DNA from: Bacillota bacterium
GTDB taxonomy: Bacteria; Bacillota; Clostridia; Acetivibrionales; DSM-1351
Direction: 5' to 3'
NCBI GenBank assembly: GCA_023409265.1
Contig: JAEYHZ010000021.1
Span: 1-64,000, forward strand
DNA: 64,000 nucleotides
The notes below the pieces were generated by a model that was not told the origin of the DNA, ran no database searches, and saw nothing but the letters and a program-made list of their open reading frames with translations. The position numbers and the translations under genes were made by a program. Below, piece by piece: positions 19,554 to 30,900 of the stretch. Position 1 is the stretch's first letter. Every line of letters begins with the position of its first letter.

Positions 19554-21422
19554 GTGAGGAGTATACATTTAAAAGGCTTAGCCATTGTTGTAATGGCGGT
19601 ATTTTTCTTATTTACATTTATGGGCTGCGGAAGTCAAAAAAAAGAGAGCAGTGACAATATAAAATATTTGATCGGAATGTCCCAGGCCAATTTGGTAGAG
19701 CCCTGGCGTGTAAAAATGACTGAAGAAATCAAGGAGGAAGCTGATAAGCATGACGGCCTGAGAGTCATTTTTACGGATGCGGCCGGCAATAATGCAAAAC
19801 AGGTAAAAGATGTTGAGGAGCTCCTTACAGAGGGGATTGATCTGTTGATCATATCACCTAATGATTCCAAAGCTCTTACTCCCATTGTTGCCAAAGCATA
19901 TCAGAATATTCCTGTCATAGTATTGGACAGAGCTGTAGAGGGATATGACTATAGTCTTTATATCGGCCCCGATAATAATATGATAGGAAGACAGGCCGGA
20001 GCACATGTGGTTGAACTTTTAAAAAATAAAGGCGGAAAGGTGCTTGAAATTCAAGGCCTGTCCGGTTCACCTCCAGTATTGGGCAGGAGTGAGGGGTTTC
20101 GTGAAATAATCGACAAGAATTCAGAAATAGACCTGACAGCGTCAATATATGCTGACTGGCAAAGTGACATAGCCGAGGATAAAGTCAATTTGCTCAAGGA
20201 TAATCTGTCAGGAGTGTCGGTAATATTCGCCCAGAACGACCATATGGCTTATGGAGCTTATAAGGCAATGACTGCAAATGGCATCAATGGAATAAAGTAT
20301 GTTGGAATTGACGGCCTTGAGGGGGAAAACGGAGGAATTGACCTGGTCAAGAAAGGCATCCTTGAAAGTACCTTCAGGTGTCCTACAGGAGGAAAAGAAT
20401 CAATTACTTATGCCATTGATATATTAAATCAGATAAAAGGAATTCCTAAGAAGATAATATTGAAAAGCAGCATTATTACCAAACAAAATGCAGACCAATT
20501 TCTTAATGAAAGTAAAAAATCCTCAAAGGAGCACAAGCAGAACATAAAGCCCGTACTGGGCTATGCAATTGTGGGCAATGAAAGCATGTGGAGATCGGCT
20601 AACACTCAATCCATAAAAACCGCAGCAATGGAAGCCGGTGTAGAACTAATAGCAATAGAATGTGAAAGCAGTCAGAAAAAGCAAATAGATGCAATACGCT
20701 CATTTATCAAACAAAAAGTTGACGTTATTGCCTTTTCACCTATTGTGGAGACAGGTTGGGATGAGATCCTGAAAGAGGCAAAAGGTGCAGGTATTCCCGT
20801 TATATGCTCTGACAGAAGGCTCAAGGTAAAGGATGATTCCCTGGAGACCACCTTTATAGGGTCGGACTTTATTGAAGAAGGAAGAAGGGCCGCGAGGTGG
20901 CTGGAGGGAAAGTTCAGCGACGGTTCCAATGTGAACATTGTAGAGCTCACAGGGACTGTGGGTTCCACACCTGCCATAGAAAGAGGCTCAGGCTTTCTTG
21001 AGGTAATAGGGAAAAACAAGAAATTCAATATTATCAGGTCTGAATCTGCCGATTTTTTAAAAGTAGAAGGTAAGAAAGTTATGAACGACATTTTGAATTC
21101 TGAGAGCAGGAAAATAGATGTTGTATATTCACATAATGACGATATGTCTTTTGGAGCCATAGAAGCAATAGAAGAACATGGACTCCTGCCGGGAAAAGAT
21201 ATTGTTATCGTATCCATCGACGGGGTGAAATCCGCATTTCAGCTGATGTTGGCAGGTAAACTGAACTGTACGGTTGAATGTAATCCTCTCTTGGGGAATC
21301 AGCTTATGAAGGCTGTAAATGACTATATGAACGGGAAGGAGCTTCCGGTAAAAATAATTACAAGCGAAGGTGTATTCCCTCAGGAAACAGCCAAAAAGGA
21401 AATAGTCAACAGAAAATATTAA
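19554..21422 (+). CDS. Lipoprotein of two fused sugar-binding domains (probable extracellular sensor)
   Basis: A single 622-aa lipoprotein (lipobox FMGC, acylated C25) holds two complete type I sugar-binding domains, about 36-310 and 333-622. The second is close to the YtfQ-type protein at 9925 (SQKKQIDAIRSFIKQKVDV, YSHNDDMSFGAIEAIEEHG, VECNPLLGNQ), while the first is more divergent. Family members normally have one domain of 300-350 residues. It starts with GTG behind GGAGGGAG, 1 bp after the regulator gene, and has no permease or ATPase of its own. It is therefore more likely the ligand-presenting part of the kinase/regulator pair than a transporter subunit. Confidence 0.85.
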   Translation: MRSIHLKGLAIVVMAVFFLFTFMGCGSQKKESSDNIKYLIGMSQANLVEPWRVKMTEEIKEEADKHDGLRVIFTDAAGNNAKQVKDVEELLTEGIDLLIISPNDSKALTPIVAKAYQNIPVIVLDRAVEGYDYSLYIGPDNNMIGRQAGAHVVELLKNKGGKVLEIQGLSGSPPVLGRSEGFREIIDKNSEIDLTASIYADWQSDIAEDKVNLLKDNLSGVSVIFAQNDHMAYGAYKAMTANGINGIKYVGIDGLEGENGGIDLVKKGILESTFRCPTGGKESITYAIDILNQIKGIPKKIILKSSIITKQNADQFLNESKKSSKEHKQNIKPVLGYAIVGNESMWRSANTQSIKTAAMEAGVELIAIECESSQKKQIDAIRSFIKQKVDVIAFSPIVETGWDEILKEAKGAGIPVICSDRRLKVKDDSLETTFIGSDFIEEGRRAARWLEGKFSDGSNVNIVELTGTVGSTPAIERGSGFLEVIGKNKKFNIIRSESADFLKVEGKKVMNDILNSESRKIDVVYSHNDDMSFGAIEAIEEHGLLPGKDIVIVSIDGVKSAFQLMLAGKLNCTVECNPLLGNQLMKAVNDYMNGKELPVKIITSEGVFPQETAKKEIVNRKY

Positions 21423-21470
21423 TAATAAAATATAACTTTAAAAAATTAAAACTAAATAGTATAAAAAATT

Positions 21471-21512
21471 GCGTAATATTATAAATACATCTACCGGCAG
21501 GTCATGTAAAAT
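21471..21512 (+). promoter_or_regulatory. Promoter with 19-bp regulon motif, GH43 enzyme gene
   Basis: GCGTAATATTATAAATACA (21471-21489) precedes TAAAAT (21507-21512) at the same 36-bp offset as the copies at 805 and 9841. The upstream AGTATAAAAAATTGCG nearly matches the importer copy. It implies a 5' leader of about 390 nt for the enzyme gene at 21912. Confidence 0.65.
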
Positions 21513-21546
21513 CTATTTTGAAGAACAAATATAAAAACTTCCCCAA

Positions 21547-21598
21547 ATAACTCAGCTTTTAGTGTAAACATCCGTAAAAAGTTGAGTTATATTTTTTT
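21547..21598 (+). terminator. Terminator, possibly a leader attenuator
   Basis: ATAACTCAGCTTTT (21547-21560) pairs with AAAAGTTGAGTTAT (21577-21590), one G-U pair included, followed by ATTTTTTT. It can end the sensor operon. However, it lies about 30 bp downstream of the promoter at 21471, so it would also terminate transcripts headed for the giant enzyme unless bypassed. Confidence 0.75.
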
Positions 21599-21660
21599 AG
21601 CGTATAGGAATTTTATAACTTTAAAAAAAAGAGTTTAATTACTTTTAAGCGTGGATTTGG

Positions 21661-21886
21661 GAAAATTTGTTCGCTAAAAACTGTGCGCAGCGAATTTTCA
21701 TGTTTAAGTCTGGGATTATTCATATATTATGTTAACTAATTAAAGGATATCAGGTGCAGCAGGAGGCCTTTAATTATACCAATAAATTAATTACAAAAAG
21801 GAGGCAGGGAAGAACTTAAAAGCTTTAGTGGTTTTACTGTTGTAGAAGGAATTATAGAATACTTCAGGGTTTAGTGTATTCTATAA
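21661..21886 (+). other. Structured 5' leader of the GH43 enzyme gene
   Basis: No ORF is present. Three inverted repeats are visible: GAAAAT...TCGC with GCGAATTTTC (21661-21699); TAATTAAAGG with CCTTTAATTA (21737-21746/21767-21776), whose loop contains GCAGCAGGAGG; and TTATAGAATAC with GTATTCTATAA (21852-21862/21876-21886), which ends 12 nt before the Shine-Dalgarno sequence. The last hairpin sits at a position comparable to the one at 852 in the other giant gene. Confidence 0.5.
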
Positions 21887-21911
21887 AAAATTTCAAGTGG
21901 AGGGAGATTTT

Positions 21912-24900
21912 ATGTTTAGTAAAAAAGCTAAATCTGGTTTAAGAAAAAGTCATATCAGGACAATCTCAATGTTTCTGGCAGTTGCATTAATTTTATCCGG
22001 AATTTTTCCAAACATCTTTATGGGAACAGCAAGTGCAACTGATATTTATGACAGCCATATCACAGATGCCGGTGTTACATCAGCCAACGCTGCAGATACT
22101 ACCTCAGAGGGGGCAATTACCGTTAATCCCGGGGAGGTTGTTGATGGGACCTTAAATCAGGAGTTAAATAATTTTCAATTACTAAGTGACAGTTCATATA
22201 TAACGGACTGTTTCAGTGATGACTTTAACGACGGAAACGCTGACGGATGGACAACATTTGGGTCAAGTGATGCAGGAAACCGGGGTGTATGGTCTGTAAA
22301 TGCATCAGGACAATATACCATAGGAGGGTGCCCCGGAGCCAAAGCTGTAGCTGAGGGTACAAGTTTTACCGATCTGGTATACGAAGCCGATATTTCGGTA
22401 TCAGGCTTAAACTCCGATGGAACAGGTTTTCTGTTCAGAGTCAACAACCCGGTGGGTAATGTTGCCGATGGTTATAATGGATACTACGTCGCAATGCGCG
22501 TTGATAAGAGACTGCAATTGGGACGTGTTACCGGGAACAATGTATGGAAAGAACTTTCAGTGGTGACTGTTCCATGCACAAGCGGCCATCTGAAGGTAGT
22601 GGCGGTGGGTAACAATATAAAGGTGTACATAAATAATGTTCAATACCTTGACTATACCGACAACGACGGAAGTCAGGTAACATCTCCGGGTGCAATAGGA
22701 CTCAGAACCTGGTGGGGAACATCTCAAATCGATAATATCAGTGTCAGAGATTATAATACAGAGCCTGTAGAAGCACCTCAATTCAGTATTCAGGAAGGTA
22801 TTTACAACTCTGAAAAAACAATAGAAATGACCAGCGCCACAACAGGAGCTGAGATCAGATATACAACAGATGGAAGTATACCCGATTCAAATTCAAACCT
22901 GTATACCTCACCCATCACCGTATCCAATACTACCATGTTTAAAGCGAAGGCATTTATGGCAGGCAAGCCGGCCTCGGATATGGTAAAGGCCCTGTATGTC
23001 ATAGCAACAGAGGGTGCAAAATTCAGTGACGATTTCGAAGATGGAGATAATAGTGCCTGGGCCAAATATGAAGGCCTGGAGGCCGGCCGGACACAAACTG
23101 AAGCCGACGGCATCTATACTTTTACAAAGCCGAGAGGTGATAAAGCCGTAACAGGTTCGGGGTATACCGATTTCCTTCTCGAAGGAGAGGTAAATCCTTT
23201 TGCAAGCGGACAGAGCAGCGGATTTTCCTTCAGGGTTTCCAATCCCGGTAACGGCGCCGATAAATTGGACGGATATTTTGTAGGTATAAATGTGAGCAAC
23301 TATGTTGAAATCTGCAAGTTCTCATCAGCAGGAAGCGGGGTGTGGACTGCTATAAAAAACATTCCGGCTGTTGTAAATAAAAATGCTGCCAACCACCTCA
23401 AAATTATTGGTGTGGGACAGAATTTTTATATATATTTAAACGGTGAATTTGTTGCAGATTTTACCGACAATTCCCATGCTGAAGGAGGTATAGCACTCAG
23501 AGCCTGGAATGATAACGGAAATGTGACCTATGACAATGTGAGCGCTGTTAAACTGTCTCCTTTGAAGCAGCAGGCAGCGGCACCTTTAATCAGTCCGGAG
23601 GCATGCACGTTTGCAGACACCCAGGAAGTAACTATTTCCTGTTCAACAGCTGATGCAGTAATACACTATACTACCGACGGAAGTACACCTACGGCTGCAT
23701 CGCCGGTATACAGCGGTAAGATTACGCTGACGGTCACTGCAACTGTAAAAGCCTTTGCTGAAAAAGCGGGAATGAATGACTCCATTGTTCAAAGTGTAAC
23801 TTACACAAAGGCAACGGCGAACCTTACCGATGATTTCAGCGACGGAAATTCCAACGGCTGGACCACCTATGGCGGAACCTGGAGTACTGCCGACGGTGCA
23901 TACAGTGTTAATGCCGGAGGAGGCTATAAAGCCGTAGCTGACGGGGTTAATTTTGCCGATTTCACATATGAGGCCGACGTATCCTTTACAGGAGGTACCG
24001 AATCAAATAATACCGGACTTATATTCAGAGTAAGTGAGCCCAAAGTTGGTGCAGACATGCTGAAGGGATATTATGCCGGTATCTGCAAGGACGGAAAAGC
24101 TCAGATAGGACGTTTCAACAATAATTGGCAGGAGCTGGCTGCGATCCCTTATCCTGTTGTAACTGGACAGGTATACCGCATAAAGGTAATTGCAAATGGC
24201 AGCAATATAGATATGTATATTGACGGCAACCATGTGGTAAGTGTTGTGGATTCAATGTTTACCAGCGGTACCATAGGTATGCGTACATGGCTTGTTAACT
24301 CGAAATACGACAATATTTCGGTAACTACCAATACAGCTGCCGAAAAACCTGTATATGACTGGTCCTGGGTAAAGGGTGCAGTATTTGTTCCCACAAATGT
24401 AGTTAATGAAATACAGCAGTGGAAAGAATATGACCATGAAGTAAATGACAGGGAATTGTCCTATGCACATGCTTATGGAATCAATCTTGTCAGGGTTTAT
24501 CTTCATAATCTCCTGTGGGAAAACAATTCTGCAAAGCTGCTCAATGATTTTGAAGATTTTCTTTCATTGGCGGATAAATATAATATAAAGGTAGAAGTGG
24601 TTTTCTTTGACGACTGTTGGGACGATCACCCAACCTATGACTATGATCCGGCCATCTCTCCGAGATACGGTGCACACAACAGCAGATGGGTCGAAGCGCC
24701 GGGAGATGACTACAAGGTTCTGTACAACAATGCCGACGGTGTTGTAAAAGCAAAACTTAAAACATATGTGGAAGGAATTGTAAGCGCTCACCTGGATGAT
24801 GACAGAATAGCCTTCTGGAACACATACAATGAGCCAAGCAACGGGGAATCGGGCATATACGATCAAGTGACAAAGCAGCTTATGAATGATTCACGTATCT

Positions 24901-27900
24901 GGATTAAGGAATTGGGTTCGAAAATACCTGTGTCTGCAACTGCGGGTCAATTCAGCGGTGCACCGTTCTCAGACTTCCTTACCTGGCATCCGTATGAAGC
25001 AAATTATCCCAAAACCTTTAGTTCGGTTGGAAGAACCTTTACAGCCGATGCTTCTGTTCTTGCCGATGAATGCATGCAGAGAAACAATCAATCGGTTCCG
25101 GGAATCGTAGAAAATTACGGCAACAAAGGAATAGGTTTTGTAATGTGGGAATTGGGTATAGGCAGGGATAACTGCAGATTTCCGTGGGGTTCTGATGTAA
25201 ACCCGCTTACATATGAACCGGAAAAGCCCTTCCATGGGGTTGTATATCCCGACGGACATCCCTGGTCGGTAGATGATGTTAAGGCACTGAAAGGGGCTGC
25301 TTTTGATACTCTTCCCCTGTTCAGGGTTCAGTACTTCAAAGACAGTAGCTTCACAGATTTAGTAAAAACATCAATTACGCCCAGAATTGATTTTGATCTT
25401 GGGGATGAAAAGGGAACAGGCTCACCTGACGCATCAGCAGGTATTGACAAGGATAATTTCTCCATCCGCTGGGCAGGTTCCATAAGGCCGGCCGCATCAG
25501 GCAGCTATACCTTCTATGCAGACAGCGACAATATAGCAGGTATATGGGTGGGTAATACAAAAGTTGTTGACAAGACCAGCAATATCCGTGAAGAAGTAAG
25601 CGGAAGTATAGAATTAACAGCCGGCCAGCAGTATCCGGTGAAGATAGAATATGTTCATGCTACAGGCAGTGCCAGCATGCACATTAAGTGGTCGGGTCCA
25701 AGCCTTGTAAAAACAGTATTACTGCCTGTATTAAGTACAAGTCCGGTAACAGCTGTTTCATTGAATAGTGACACCCTTGTACTTGGTGTGGGAGACAGCA
25801 GGAAACTTTTTGCAAGTTTGGAGCCTTTGGATGCGGCAAATCAAAAGGTTACATGGTCCACTGACAATCCTGCATTTGTAAAGGTTGATCAGGACGGAAC
25901 AGTAAAGGCTTTAGCAGAAGGTTCCGCAGTCATAACTGTAACAACTGAAGACGGAAACTATACAGATACCTGTACTGTTACTGTCACCAGGAGCTCAAAA
26001 TTCAGTAATCCAATTGTACCGGTGAGCAGCGGAGCAGGTTCAGCTGACCCCAGCGTAGTATTTAAAGACGGTTACTACTACTACTGCAAGTCTGAAAATG
26101 ATGGAGCCATACTGGTAGCAAAGGCAAGGAGACTTCAGGATATTGGAACGGCACCAAGAGTGGCAGTTTACACTCCTCCAAGCGGAACTATGTATTCCAA
26201 GGAACTATGGGCACCTGAGCTGCAGTATCTGAATGGAAAATGGTACATATATTTTGCTGCGGATAACGGCAGCAATGCCAACCATCGTATGTATGTACTG
26301 GAAGGAAACTCACAGGATCCACAGGGTGGATATACCTTTAAGGGTAAAATAAGTGATTCCACCGACAAATGGGCTATTGACGGAGCTGTGCTTGAAAATG
26401 ACGGCAAGCTGTATTTCGTATGGTCGGGTTGGGAAGGCAATGTTGATGGAAAACAGGATCTGTATATTGCACCTATGAGCAATCCATGGACCATCAGTGG
26501 TGATAGGGTGCGTATTTCATCACCTGAAAATGATTGGGAAAAGAAGGCAGGGCCGGCATATATAAATGAAGGACCCGAAATACTGAAGAAGGATGGAAAA
26601 ATATTTATAGTATATTCTGCCAGCGGAAGCTGGTCCGATGACTATTGCCTCGGTATGCTTACCAATACAGATGGAGATGTTTTGAATCCTGCAGCCTGGA
26701 CGAAAACAGGACCTGTCTTCAGCAAAGCTGCCGGAGCGTACGGAACGGGACATAACAGCTTTACCGTTTCCCCGGATGGCACCGAGGACTGGATAGTGTA
26801 CCATGCCGATAAAAATTCAGGCGGAAGCTGGGCCAACAGAAGCGTAAGGGCACAAAAGTTTACCTGGAATGCAGACGGAACTCCGAACTTTGGAACTCCG
26901 GCGGGCTACGGAGAGCTCATTGAACAGCCTTCAGGTACTCCTGAAGTCAACAGGTATACATATGAGGCCGAAGATGCTGTAATTGGCGGAAATGCCAAAA
27001 TTGTAGACTCAGGCAATGCCTCCGGCGGAAAGGTAGCAGGAAATCTCAATACTGCTGACAGCGACTATGTACTGTTCAATGTAAATGCCACTAAAGCAGG
27101 AACCTATACCCTGACTATAATGACTGACAACGGAAGCGCCGAAGGGCTTGCAGAACAGAAGGTCATTGTAAATGACGGAGCACCTCAGACAGTTACTTAT
27201 AAGAACTTTGGCTGGAACAATTTCAATCCTTCTTCCTTGACAGTTACACTGAAAGAAGGCTTGAATACAATCAAGCTGGCTAAAAAGACTGCTTTTGCCC
27301 AGATTGACCGTATAGTGCTTGAGGAGCTTGAAGACAACGGAGTAGCTGTACCTGTTGAATCCTTAAGCCTGAACAAACAGAGTATAACTGTAACAAAAGG
27401 ACAGAATGCCACAATTACAGCATCCATAAGACCTATAGCCGGTACAAACAAGGCAGTAACAATTTCAACTACAGATAATCAAATTGCTGCTGCAGTTAAA
27501 ACCGGAGAAGACATAGCATCCGGAACAGTAACCATCACAATAGACGGTATTGCTCCAGGAAGCACAATAATAAAAGTAGCAAGTGCTGAAAACCCTGAAA
27601 TTTATGCCGAGTGTGAAGTAACAGTCCGTGATTTGCCTGCCGACCCTGATTTGTCAGGATATACGGTGGATAATTTTGACGGAGCAGCTCTGGATACAAA
27701 CACCTGGTCAATATGGAATGAAACCCCGGAAGACTGGAGTATGGGTCAGGGTGCTGTAACAATTCATACACAGCCTACAGATGTATATCAGGACAATAAC
27801 AGTCAGAACAATGTTTTCCTGAGATCAATACCTGCAAGCGGAGATTTTGAGATTGTTACAAAACTGACAGCGCCAATTGCTCTGAATCACCAGCAGGCAG

Positions 27901-30900
27901 GCTTATTCGTGTGGAAGGATGCCGATAATTTTGTAAAACTGGCTCACGTGTGGGTAAACGGCAGGACTCTTGAAACCGCTTATGAAGTTTCAAGGACATA
28001 TAAAAAGCCCGGCAATTTTGCAGCACACCCCGGAGGAGATACTGTAACACTGAAAATTAAAAAGCTGGGGAATGTGTATACTACGTATTACTGGGACGGA
28101 TACAGCTGGATACAGGCGTCTGACCCTGTAACAACCACTCTCGGCACTCCTGTAAAGGTCGGATTCTTCGCAAACAATATTGTTGCCACAGGCGACAGGA
28201 TAAATGCTGTATTTGAGTACTTTGCCATTAAAGAAATCAGCGGCGGAGTGGATTTGGACAAAAAAGCTCATACTATTCCGAAAGGTGAGAGTTCAAAGCT
28301 CACAAATAATGGATTGAGCGGTGCAAATGTCATCTGGAGCTCAGGAGATAACAGTATTGCAACAGTGGATCAGAATGGTCTGGTAACTGCCATCTCTTCA
28401 GGCAGGGTAATTATTACCGCCCAGTCAAAGGAAGGGGACTTCAAGGATGAGTGCATTGTAACTGTGCCTGAAACTGAAACACAGCCGGAGATTCTGTTTA
28501 CAGATGACTTTAGCGGCAGCAATACCGGTTGGTCCACTTACGGAGGCACCTGGCAGGTGGTTAACGGTGAATACACCGTCAACAGCGGAGCAGGTTATAA
28601 AGCGGTTCTCAATAAGAACTTCACAGACTATGTACTTGAGGCTGACGTACAAATAACCAGCGGCTCCGAAGCAGGACTCATATTCAGAGTTTCAAATCCG
28701 TCAACAGGTGCAGATGCCTTTAGCGGCTATTACCTTGGCATTAATGCAGCTCAAAAATCCGCTGTACTTGGAAAGATGGAAAACGGCAGCTGGACAGAAA
28801 TTGCAAACAAGAAGCTGAACATAAAAGTCGGAGAATGGACTCATATGAAGGTTGTTGTGGATCAAGCCCATATTCAGGCCTTCATTAATGACAACCCGTT
28901 AAATACAAATGCATACCCGAAATTTGACCTGGTGGAAAGCACTCATATAGCCACAGGAAAGATCGGCTTGCGTACATTTAATGCGGCTGCAAAGTTTGAT
29001 AATGTAAAAGTATCTACTTATAAAGCAGCTGACCTGGGTGAGACATATACCAATCCGGTATTGCCTGATACGGCAGATCCATATGTTCTGCAATATAACG
29101 GCACCTACTATCTGTATGGAACAAATACTGATACCAGTGATACAAACAAGTCCCGGGGAATCAAGGTGTACACCTCAACAGATCTTGTCAACTGGACAGA
29201 CAGGGGCCTGGCCTTGAAAAATGAAGATTCATGGGGCAATAAGTGGTTCTGGGCTCCAGAAGTTGTTGAACGCAATGGAACCTTCTATATGTATTATGCA
29301 GTTGAAGAAAGGCTTGCGGTAGCTACAGGCAAATCGCCGCTGGGACCTTTTGTACAGGAGGTTCAGGAACCCATAAAGCCTGATACTGTTAAGATCGATG
29401 CCCATGTATTTAAAGATGACGACGGTAAGCAGTACCTTTATTTTGTAAGATTCAATAACGCAAATGAAATATGGGTTGCAGAATTGAACGACGATATGAA
29501 AACTATTAAGGAAGAAACCATGACCTTCTGCTTCAGGCCCACACAGGCATGGGAACAAAGCCAGAAACAGCCGGTTGCAAACATTAATGAAGGACCGTTT
29601 GTAATCAAACACAATGGGTTATACTATCTGACTTATTCAGGAAACCATTTTGAAAGCCCCGATTATGGTGTTGGATATGCTACCTCCACCTCACCGATGG
29701 GACCTTGGACAAAGTATGAATACAACCCTATTATGAAGTCCAACCTTGTTGTACCCGGTGCAGGACATCACTCGCTGGTTTATTCACCCGACGGTACCGA
29801 GTTGTTTATGGTCTACCATACACACTATAACATCGGCAGCACTGAGCCAAGAAAGCTGTCAATCGACAGGGTGCATTTCGTACAGCAGGGAAATGGACTG
29901 CCTGATGCCATGGAAGTATGGGGCCCAACCGTAACTCCTCAGCCCATGCCTTCAAACGGCAATGTGGTTGCGCCGGTAACATCAATTACAATAGCCGGAG
30001 AAAATGGAGCTAATACTATTACAGCATACGGCGGAACACTCAAAATGACTAAGGTTGTCACACCGGAAAATGCAGACAATAGTGTTATCTGGAGTATTGT
30101 CAGCGGAAGCGAATATGCAACAATCTCGGCTGACGGTGTATTGACGGCGAAAGCAAACGGAATTGTCACAGTAAAAGCCGTGGCAAAAGATGGTTCAGGT
30201 GTTGAATCCAATGTTTATACGGTTACAATTACCAACCAAAACAAACCTGCCGAACCATCAAATCCGCCTTCAACACCACCGGCTTCAAACTCCGGATCGT
30301 CTTCGGGTTCATCCGGAACACCTGCAGAGACAAAGCCGCAGACAGCTCAGCTGGAAGTTAAGCCGGTATTGAACGGAACAGGCGGCACAGCTCAGGCAGC
30401 TGTGAGTTCGGAGGAGCTGAAAAAAGCTCTGGAGGCAGCTACGCTCGACAGTGCAGGAAACAAAACAGTAACAATAGTAGTTTCGGAAGTAAAAGGTGCG
30501 AAGCAATATGCTCTTGAGCTTCCAAAGACTTCTGTGACATCTGTTCAAACAAACCTGCTGAAAATAGACTGCCCAGTGGCAACAATAATTGTGCCCGGCA
30601 ATTTGTTTAATACAAAAGATGTGAAGGGTGACAAGGTTGAGATTTCAATCGGTACAGGGGATAAGTCCAAAGTTAAGGATGAAGCTGCAATTAAAACCAT
30701 TGGAGACAGGCCGGTTATTGAAATCAAGGCTTCAGCCGATGGCAAAGCCTTGAAGTTTGGCAATTCACAGACTGCTGTTACAGTATCCCTGGATTACAAG
30801 CCTACTGCCGGGGAACTTAAGAATTCTGAACACATTACAGTATGGGCAATTGATGAAAACGGAAATACAAGACCGGTACCAAGTGGAAAATATGATGCGG

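Noticed and set aside
21423..21911. Insertion sequence remnants between the sensor operon and the GH43 gene
   Set aside because: There are no terminal inverted repeats, target duplications or transposase fragments; the hairpins fit a leader better.
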